A DNA stretch of 64,000 nt from Arthrobacter sp. SLBN-100 (GTDB lineage: Bacteria; Actinomycetota; Actinomycetes; Actinomycetales; Micrococcaceae). The notes under the pieces were generated by a model. That model was given only the letters and a program-made list of their open reading frames with translations, did not search any database and had not been told where the DNA came from. The translations under genes were made by a program, and so were the position numbers. Positions within the stretch are counted from its first letter, which is position 1. Each line of letters begins with the position of its first letter. Location of the stretch: the NCBI RefSeq assembly GCF_006715305.1, contig NZ_VFMY01000001.1:3410001-3474000 (forward strand). The letters are read 5' to 3'. This document shows positions 58,028-64,000 of this stretch, piece after piece.

Positions 58028-59662
58028 CTAAACGTGGGCGGGGACCTTCCCTGCACTCGAATCGGTGATGTCCTGGGTTTCGAACGGGAGCTCGTCCAGG
58101 TCAATCAGCGGGTTCTCGTCCTGGGTGGCCACCAGTTCGCGGGCTTCCGCCTGGGTATCCACGCTGGGCATGGAGCCGGGCAGCGGCCGCTGGGCCGATT
58201 CCTTCAGGAAGTAGATGGCCACGGCGCCCACCAGCGATGTACCCATGAGGTAGTAGGCAGGCATCATGTCGTTGCCGGTGGCGCTGATCAGGGCTGCCAC
58301 GATGAACGGGGTGGTACCGCCGAAGATCGCCACCGAGAAGTTGTAGGCAATGCCCATGGCGCCGTAGCGGCTGGAGGTGGGGAACTGGGCCGGCAGGGCC
58401 GAGGCCAGGTTGGCAACGTAGAACGTCACCGGGAACGCGATGAGTGCAAGGCCGGCCAGCGTGGACCAGATCTGGCCGACGCCGATCAGCATAAAGGCCG
58501 GGGCTGCCAGGACAACCGTGCTCAGCGCACCGATCCACAGCACTGGCCGGCGGCCGATCCGGTCGGACAGCTTGCCGGTCAGCGGAATGCAGAGGCTCAT
58601 CACCACCAGGACGGGGATGGTCAGCAGGGTGCCGTGCACCTCGTCGTAGCCCTTGGACTCGGTGAGGTAAGTAGGCATGTAGGACGTCAGCGCGTAGCCG
58701 GCGGTATTGGCGGCGGCCACCAGGACCATCGCCACAATGAGGGAGCGCCAGTAGGCCTTCACGATTCCTACCGGCCCCTTTGCCGTTGCCTCGTCCGAGG
58801 CGGCGGCATGCTTGGCGAGGTCTTCCTGCGCATCCAGGGTGGCCTGGAATTGGGGGGACTCCTCGATCTTGCTCCGGAAGTAGATGGCGATCAGGCCCAG
58901 GGGACCCGCCACCAGGAACGGGATGCGCCAGCCCCATTCCTCCATAACACCCTGGCCCAGGGTCAGCTGCAGTGCGGAAACCAAGGCAGCGCCGAGGGCA
59001 AAGCCGAGGTAGCTGCCCATATCCAGGAAGCTCGCGAAGAAGCCGCGGCGCTTGTCCGGGGCATATTCGCTGACGAACGTGGTGGCGCCGGCGTACTCAC
59101 CGCCCGTGGAGAAGCCCTGGATGATCTTCAGCAGCACCAGCAGGCCGGCGGCCCACAGCCCGATCTGCGCATAGCCGGGCAGGAGCCCGATGGCGAACGT
59201 GCTCGCGGCCATCAGCATCAGCGTGGCGGCGAGGATCTTCTGCCGTCCCACCTTGTCGCCCATCCAGCCGAAGATGACTCCGCCCAGGGGACGGGCGATG
59301 AAGGTGGCGGCAAAAGTTCCGAGCAGGAACAGCGTTTGGGTGGTGGGATCCGATTCCGGCAGGAAGACGGGTCCCATAGTGGTGATGAGGTAGCCGAAAA
59401 CGCCTACGTCGTACCATTCCATGGTGTTGCCCACGATGGTTCCGCCCAGTGCTTTCTTGAGCATGGGCTGGTTCACCACGTTGACGTCCGACTCCTTGAG
59501 CCGGCGGCGCCCCAGTTTTTTGGGTTTCCGTGGTGCCGTGGCAGCCGCGGGTGGGGTGCCGGGGGGTGTAACAGGGTTGGTTCCGGAGGCGCTGTACGTG
59601 CCTGCGGAAGAGTCGGTGATGCTTCGGTCTGTGGGCATTTGGGCAACTCCTGTGGAGGTCAT
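58028..59662 (-). CDS. ProP-like MHS-family symporter
   Basis: A 544-residue MFS permease with 12 hydrophobic segments. Helix 1 reads NTMEWYDVGVFGYLITTMGPVF and the loop is ARPLGGVIFGWMGDKVGRQK, as in proline/glycine-betaine transporter ProP. The N-terminus has ~65 extra hydrophilic Thr/Ser/Pro-rich residues before the conserved QPMLKKALGGTIVGN. The C-terminus has ~45 acidic residues (VATQDENPLIDLDELPFETQD) instead of the ProP coiled coil. It probably imports osmolytes or dicarboxylates. An in-frame ATG nine codons in is an alternative start; AGGAGTTGCCCAA precedes that ATG. Confidence 0.85.
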   Translation of the reverse strand: MTSTGVAQMPTDRSITDSSAGTYSASGTNPVTPPGTPPAAATAPRKPKKLGRRRLKESDVNVVNQPMLKKALGGTIVGNTMEWYDVGVFGYLITTMGPVFLPESDPTTQTLFLLGTFAATFIARPLGGVIFGWMGDKVGRQKILAATLMLMAASTFAIGLLPGYAQIGLWAAGLLVLLKIIQGFSTGGEYAGATTFVSEYAPDKRRGFFASFLDMGSYLGFALGAALVSALQLTLGQGVMEEWGWRIPFLVAGPLGLIAIYFRSKIEESPQFQATLDAQEDLAKHAAASDEATAKGPVGIVKAYWRSLIVAMVLVAAANTAGYALTSYMPTYLTESKGYDEVHGTLLTIPVLVVMSLCIPLTGKLSDRIGRRPVLWIGALSTVVLAAPAFMLIGVGQIWSTLAGLALIAFPVTFYVANLASALPAQFPTSSRYGAMGIAYNFSVAIFGGTTPFIVAALISATGNDMMPAYYLMGTSLVGAVAIYFLKESAQRPLPGSMPSVDTQAEARELVATQDENPLIDLDELPFETQDITDSSAGKVPAHV

Positions 59663-60184
59663 TTGCTTGCGACTGGTAGCTGCCCCGCTCCGGGCAGGCC
59701 TTCAATTTTACGCGAAACCCATGGCGCTTGCCCGTTCCATGCCGTAGGATCAACCCTTTTAGGCACCTTTCAAGACGGTTTCGCCGATTTCTTTTCCCTG
59801 CTTTTCCCGCGCCAGCACAGGGATCGGCGAGCTACGCCGCAATCGTTACCGAATTTTTTTCGCGATGACGCCCCGCAGAGTTGTTTTTGCCATGCTTCTG
59901 GCGCAAATAGTGATGCGGCCCACGGGTTCAGGCCGTCTTCGGGGAGCGTCCCGCCCGGGCGGACACGGCCGCCGTCGTTCTTTGCGTTGGCACTCTCCCT
60001 TCCCGGCAGTTTGCGGGGGTTCACAGGGGCCCGGCACTTCCCTAATCTTGACCCATGGGAACAGTCTCTTTTAGCTAGGCGGACGCCTGCGGCCAGCCCA
60101 TTGCCGGCCACCCAACAGTCGTGAAAAGGCCTCGCCGGGCCTGTCTTTGGTAACACTTCATTTCATCGCGGAAAGGAAGAACAA
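59663..60184. other. 522-bp intergenic region without a convincing gene
   Basis: Short frames exist on both strands but none has a good start site or protein-like composition. The region holds the promoters of the ProP-like gene (-) and the 86-residue protein gene (+). The plus-strand promoter TTGACC-17 bp-TTAGCT is annotated separately. Confidence 0.6.
60048..60076 (+). promoter_or_regulatory. Sigma70-like promoter for the 86-residue protein gene
   Basis: TTGACC (60048-60053) and TTAGCT (60071-60076) are separated by exactly 17 bp and lie about 110 bp upstream of the start codon. The match is moderate. Confidence 0.45.
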
Positions 60185-60445
60185 ATGGCTGACGAAATCA
60201 CTGGAAAGAAACTGGCGCCGGAGGTCGCGCAGCATCTGGCGGAGGCAATGAAAGCCCCCGACATGCCAGGGGCTGCAGCTCCGATCTCGCCCATGGGGGC
60301 GGGCGGACCGAGCATCTGGCCGGAGGGCAGCGGGAAGCGGCGGCATCCCAAGGAACGCGGGTCTGGGCACGGCCGCATGGGGGAGGCGGCAGCCGTGACG
60401 GCGGTCCACCGCACCAGCCGCCCACAGATGCCGCACTCATCCTAG
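60185..60445 (+). CDS. Small basic hypothetical protein, 86 residues
   Basis: Starts MADEITGKKLAPEVAQHLAEAMKAPDMPG: an amphipathic N-terminal helix. A Gly/Pro/His/Arg-rich tail follows (GSGKRRHPKERGSGHGRMGE), ending in TSRPQMPHSS. It is probably disordered and basic. GAAAGGAAGAACAA before the ATG is a strong ribosome-binding site, which supports expression. No family is known. It is convergent with ligD across a long hairpin. Confidence 0.6.
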   Translation: MADEITGKKLAPEVAQHLAEAMKAPDMPGAAAPISPMGAGGPSIWPEGSGKRRHPKERGSGHGRMGEAAAVTAVHRTSRPQMPHSS

Positions 60446-60478
60446 GCACCCGCGTTCAGGACAGGCATCCAGTCTCAT

Positions 60479-60536
60479 GACACGGAAACGGCCTGGCGAC
60501 ACCCATATTTGCGTGTCATCAGGCCGTTTCAGTGTC
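60479..60536. terminator. Long bidirectional terminator
   Basis: Arms of 24 bp with three mismatches (60479-60502 and 60513-60536) and a 10-nt loop lie between the convergent 86-residue gene and ligD. Confidence 0.8.
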
Positions 60537-60566
60537 CTGGAAGAATACGTGGATCGCGGGGCCAGC

Positions 60567-63152
60567 TCACACCTCGCGCACAACCTCCGCAGGCTCCTTG
60601 TCCAGCCGCCAGCCGCGCCACACCGGGTGCCGGAGCCGCCCGGTTCCGGTCCACTCGCTGTACGTCACCTCGCCCACCAATTGAGGGCTCACCCAGTGGG
60701 CATCGGCTGCGTCCTCACGCGGGACGTCCTGGAAGGGCGACGTTTTCCGGGCGAGGCCGTCCACGGTTTGCCGGAGTTCCGTCAGTTCGCGGAAGCTGAA
60801 ACCGCTGCCCACCCTGCCGACGTACCTCAGGTTCCGGCCGTCCGGGATCCCGACCAGCAGCGATCCCACCGACCCTGCACGGGCGCCCTTGCCCGGCCGC
60901 CAGCCGCCCACCACAACCTCCTGGGTCTGGTCGAGCTTGAGCTTGATCCAGGTCCGGGTCCGCTGCCCGCTGACATAACGGCTGTCCGTGCGCTTCGCCA
61001 TTACGCCTTCCAGGCCCAGTTCCCGTGCGCTCTCAAGGATGTGTTCAACCGGTTCCTCGAGGACCGTGGACAGGTCCACCGGGCAGTCCGAGGGGCTGAA
61101 GAACTGCTCCAGCCGCCTGCGACGCTTCGTGAGGGGCAGTGCGCGGAGGTCCGTGCCGGTGTCGTAGAGCAGGTCGAAAAGCATCAGCCGGACCGGAATG
61201 GCCTTGCGCGCTTTGGCGACGTCGCCGGGCCGGGTAAGTTTCATCCGCCCCTGGAGCAGCCCGAAGTCAGGCCGGCCTGAGGGGCCGACGGCGATGATCT
61301 CGCCGTCGGCAACGAACGGCCGGGGCGGCCAGCAGTCCCTGTCCGTGAACTCGGGGTACGTCTTGCTGACGTCGTTTCCGTTGCGGCTGAAGATGCGGAT
61401 ACTTTGCTCGTCGGCAACAAGGATGGCGCGGACCCCGTCCCACTTGAGCTCGAACTGCCAGTTGCTGCCGTGCAGGTCCGCGGTTGTCCCGGACGTGGCC
61501 ATCATGGGGCCAAAATCATTGGGTGCTACCGAAGCGGCGGCCCGCTGCGAGTCCGGGGACGGCCCGTCATTCTCCTCTTCAGGCTTATCGTCAGCCTCCT
61601 CGTCAGGTTTGTCGGCATCGGCGTCCAGTTCCTCCGGCTCGTCAACGGCGTTGTCCGGCGCTGCGGCCTCCTCGTCCTCAGGCCCTTGGTCCCCGTCGTC
61701 GGGCACTGCCATAGCCACGGGCGCGTGCCGCCTGCTGTGACGGTCTTTGTCCATGAGGTGGATGAGCCATTGCCCTTCGGCGTCCTTACCCTGGCCGCGG
61801 CCGGTGTGGATGAGCGCGAACTTCTTCGTCCCGCCCAGGCCGCCGTCCTCGGAACCGTGCAAGGTAACGATGACCTCCCTGCCGTTGATCCACTTGTGCA
61901 GTTCATAGGTGCCGTGGTCCCAGATGGTCATTTCGCCGGCACCGTATTCGCCTTTGGGGATGGTTCCGTGAAAGGTGAGGTAGTCCATCGGATGATCCTC
62001 GGTCTGGACGGCCAGGTGGTTCTTGCCGCCAATTTCAGGGACGCCTTTCGGCAAAGCCCAGGACACCAGGACGCCGTCGTGCTCCAGCCGGAGGTCGAAG
62101 TGGAGCCGGCTGGCGTGGTGCTCCTGGATGACAAACGCGTCACCGCCGCCGGCCGCGCCGCTGAACGGTTCCGGTGTGGCTTCAGGATCACGCATGGAGC
62201 GGTACTTGCCCAGGCGCGGGTCGCCGTCGTTATGCTTGTCCGGAACGTCCATGCTTTGGTTCGAGGCGCGGACGACGGCGGCGAATGGGTCAGTGCCTTC
62301 CTGCACCCGGCGCAGCACGGCCTGGTAGTCCAGGTGCTTCAGTCCCGGTGAACTGATTTCCTCCCAGGTCCGTGGAGCGGCCACCATGGGGGTGGGTCGG
62401 CCGCGCAGCGAATAGGGCACGATGGTGGTTTTGGCCGCATTATTCTGGCTCCAGTCCACCAGCACCTTGCCTTGGCGCAGGGACTTTTTCATGTCGCTGA
62501 CGGCCAGGTCGGGATGGTCGGCTTCCAGGGCGCGGGCCAGTTCCCGGGCAAACGCGGAGATCTGGTCGGAGGTCTGGCTCCGGTCCAGCGCTGCATACAA
62601 ATGGATGCCTTTGCTGCCGCTGGTCACCGGGACCGGGTCCAGTCCCACGTCCTCGAGGATGGTGCGTGCCAGTAACGCCACCTCCACGCATTCCTCAAGG
62701 CCGGCGCCGGTGCCGGGGTCGAGGTCCAGGACCAGCCGGTCCGGATTCAGCTGGTTGCCGTGCGAATCCACCTGCCACTGGGGGACGTGGACTTCCAGGG
62801 AGTTGATCTGGCCGAACCAGGTGAGCGTCGCTGCGTCGTTAACCATCGGATAGTGGATGGTCCGGTCCTTGTGGGTGATGGCCGCGCGGGGGAGCCAGCC
62901 GGGGGCGGAGTCCTCAAGGTTTTTCTGGAAGAAGACCTCTCCCGGCTTCTCTGCGGTTCCGACGCCGTTGACCCACCTTTTCCGGGTGGCCGGCCTGTTC
63001 GCTGCGGCGGGGATGAGGACGTGCGCTACGGCGGCGTAGTATGCCAGGATGTCCGCCTTGGTGGTGCCGGTCTCCGGATAGATGACCTTGCCCAGGTTGG
63101 TAAGGGTTAATTCCCGGCCCGCGACCCGGACACGTTCCTTAGCGGCGGCCAC
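60567..63152 (-). CDS. ligD: Multifunctional non-homologous end-joining DNA ligase LigD
   Basis: An 861-residue LigD in mycobacterial domain order. The polymerase/primase domain (~1-300) contains LVLDLDPGTGAGLEE with catalytic Asp and SGSKGIHLYAAL. The 3'-phosphoesterase domain (~340-480) contains FVIQEHHASRLHFDLRLEHDGVL with metal-binding His. The ATP-dependent ligase domain (~560-861) contains motif I FELKWDGVRAI with the adenylated Lys. A ~55-residue acidic Asp/Glu/Pro linker (~485-545) separates the last two. With Ku it repairs double-strand breaks. GGAGGTGA lies upstream of GTG 63152. It is divergent from ku by 40 bp. Confidence 0.95.
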   Translation of the reverse strand: MAAAKERVRVAGRELTLTNLGKVIYPETGTTKADILAYYAAVAHVLIPAAANRPATRKRWVNGVGTAEKPGEVFFQKNLEDSAPGWLPRAAITHKDRTIHYPMVNDAATLTWFGQINSLEVHVPQWQVDSHGNQLNPDRLVLDLDPGTGAGLEECVEVALLARTILEDVGLDPVPVTSGSKGIHLYAALDRSQTSDQISAFARELARALEADHPDLAVSDMKKSLRQGKVLVDWSQNNAAKTTIVPYSLRGRPTPMVAAPRTWEEISSPGLKHLDYQAVLRRVQEGTDPFAAVVRASNQSMDVPDKHNDGDPRLGKYRSMRDPEATPEPFSGAAGGGDAFVIQEHHASRLHFDLRLEHDGVLVSWALPKGVPEIGGKNHLAVQTEDHPMDYLTFHGTIPKGEYGAGEMTIWDHGTYELHKWINGREVIVTLHGSEDGGLGGTKKFALIHTGRGQGKDAEGQWLIHLMDKDRHSRRHAPVAMAVPDDGDQGPEDEEAAAPDNAVDEPEELDADADKPDEEADDKPEEENDGPSPDSQRAAASVAPNDFGPMMATSGTTADLHGSNWQFELKWDGVRAILVADEQSIRIFSRNGNDVSKTYPEFTDRDCWPPRPFVADGEIIAVGPSGRPDFGLLQGRMKLTRPGDVAKARKAIPVRLMLFDLLYDTGTDLRALPLTKRRRRLEQFFSPSDCPVDLSTVLEEPVEHILESARELGLEGVMAKRTDSRYVSGQRTRTWIKLKLDQTQEVVVGGWRPGKGARAGSVGSLLVGIPDGRNLRYVGRVGSGFSFRELTELRQTVDGLARKTSPFQDVPREDAADAHWVSPQLVGEVTYSEWTGTGRLRHPVWRGWRLDKEPAEVVREV

Positions 63153-63192
63153 GGGTCTTCACCTCCGGCGCTGCGTGCTGTTGACTTAGGGA

Positions 63193-64000
63193 ATGAGAGC
63201 CATCTGGAAAGGTGCCATCGCGTTTGGCCTGGTGAACGTTCCCGTGAAGGTCTACAGTGCCACCGAAGATCATGACATCAGTCTGCACCAGGTCCACAAT
63301 GCCGATGGCGGCCGGATCCGGTACCAGCGCAGGTGCGAGGTGTGCAGCCAGGTGATCGACTATTCGGACATCGAGAAGGCCTACGAGGAGGATGGAAAGA
63401 CCGTGGTCCTCTCCAAGGATGAGCTCAAGGCCATTCCCGCCGAGAACAGCCACGAGATCGAAGTGGTGCAGTTCGTCCCGTCCGAGCAGCTTGAACCGAT
63501 GATGTTCGAGAAGAGCTACTACCTGGAGCCCGACTCCAAATCGCCCAAAGCCTACGTTCTGCTCCGCCGTGCGCTGGAGGACACGGACAGGGTGGCAATC
63601 GTCCAGTTCGCGCTGCGCGAGAAGACACGGCTGGGCGCCCTGCGGATCAAGGACGACGTCCTGGTGCTGCAGTCCCTGCTCTGGCCGGACGAGGTGCGCG
63701 AAGCGAACTTCCCGTCCCTGGACGCATCCATCAAGATCTCCCCGCAGGAACGCGACATGTCCGCGGCCCTGGTGGAGTCCATGGCGGCCGATTTCGATCC
63801 GGACCACTTCACCGATGACTACCAGGTGCAGCTGCGCCACCTGATCGAGGCCAAACTCGAGCAGGGCGACGCACTGGACACGGACGAGACCTTTGGTGTG
63901 GAAGCCGGTGAAGGCGGCAAGGGCGAGGTCATCGACCTCATGGAAGCACTGAAGCGGAGCCTGGACCGGAAACGCGGGGGCGGGTCCGCATCTGCTGCCG
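63193..64000 (+). CDS. ku: Ku protein (cut by window end)
   Basis: The frame starts MRAIWKGAIAFGLVNVPVKVYSATE, the conserved start of bacterial Ku, and stays open to the last base, so ~269 residues are visible. RYQRRCEVCSQVIDYSDIEKAYE and SYYLEPDSKSPKAYVLLRRAL are typical of the ring-forming Ku core, which threads onto DNA ends. The visible C-terminus becomes Lys/Arg/Gly-rich (LKRSLDRKRGGGS), as in actinobacterial Ku with basic tails that recruit LigD. It is divergent from ligD, and the 40-bp gap must hold both promoters or leaderless starts. Confidence 0.93.
   Translation, partial: MRAIWKGAIAFGLVNVPVKVYSATEDHDISLHQVHNADGGRIRYQRRCEVCSQVIDYSDIEKAYEEDGKTVVLSKDELKAIPAENSHEIEVVQFVPSEQLEPMMFEKSYYLEPDSKSPKAYVLLRRALEDTDRVAIVQFALREKTRLGALRIKDDVLVLQSLLWPDEVREANFPSLDASIKISPQERDMSAALVESMAADFDPDHFTDDYQVQLRHLIEAKLEQGDALDTDETFGVEAGEGGKGEVIDLMEALKRSLDRKRGGGSASAA

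Noticed and set aside
57908..60124. 738-codon open frame antisense to the ProP-like symporter
   Set aside because: It is the complement of a well-supported MFS gene; the translation is low in hydrophobic order and rich in Gly/His/Gln, typical of antisense frames in GC-rich DNA.
59770..60156. 128-codon minus-strand frame in the large intergenic region
   Set aside because: Arg/Pro/Ser-rich, no start signal, no recognisable motif, and it covers the likely promoter of the plus-strand small gene.

Overview
This is a GC-rich chromosomal window from an actinobacterium, most likely Arthrobacter, Pseudarthrobacter or a close relative in the Micrococcaceae. The evidence is the base composition, dense co-directional gene sets joined by ATGA, GTGA or TAATG overlaps, frequent GTG starts, actinobacterial families (GAF-ANTAR regulator, DUF3040, DUF222-HNH, LigD/Ku, desferrioxamine-type siderophore genes) and short intergenic repeats of Micrococcales type. 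I see no rRNA, tRNA, CRISPR array, insertion sequence or prophage. Taxonomy is inferred from protein character only.

Layout. 1-1.0 kb: 3' end of ureD and a hexapeptide-repeat (left-handed beta-helix) protein. 1.1-9.4 kb: a sugar/polyol catabolic locus. A GntR regulator, a split transketolase and an MHS-type transporter lie on the minus strand. They face a TIM-barrel isomerase, an SDR dehydrogenase, a DhaK-DhaL fused kinase and an RpiB-like isomerase on the plus strand. The set fits oxidation of a four-carbon polyol to a tetrulose, phosphorylation, isomerisation to erythrose 4-phosphate and use by transketolase. 9.4-15.9 kb: small metabolic and regulatory genes, including a TetR regulator with a clear operator next to a DMT exporter. 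16-23 kb: an intracellular GH78 alpha-L-rhamnosidase with an ABC sugar uptake system and a divergent LacI regulator. 23-30 kb: 4-alpha-glucanotransferase and a secreted GH13 amylase with two X25-type modules.

30-42 kb: lactonase, a PrmC-like methyltransferase with an NAPY motif, a DUF222-HNH protein with variable repeats, YtxH-like and GlsB-like envelope or stress proteins, a 51-codon gene for a putative secreted peptide, three aldo/keto reductases with an epimerase and an MmyB-type regulator, and dodecin. 41.7-47.6 kb: an acid-sugar operon (DUF1537 kinase, LtnD-like dehydrogenase, GntP permease, class II aldolase) facing its GntR regulator. Its three enzyme families are the ones found fused in one plant protein. 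47.7-50.3 kb: GNAT protein, thioredoxin-reductase-like flavoprotein and small proteins. 50.4-55.9 kb: a four-gene desferrioxamine-type (desABCD) operon behind an iron-box-like site. 56-60.5 kb: SDR, FUSC-like membrane protein, ProP-like symporter and a small hypothetical. 60.5-64 kb: LigD and divergent Ku (cut by the window end), a two-gene bacterial NHEJ module.

The most informative non-coding signals are: a four-site operator family tying the GntR regulator to the tetrose locus; paired operators in the rhamnoside and acid-sugar promoters; a shared inverted repeat upstream of two stress or small-protein genes; and two copies of a 33-bp dispersed repeat.
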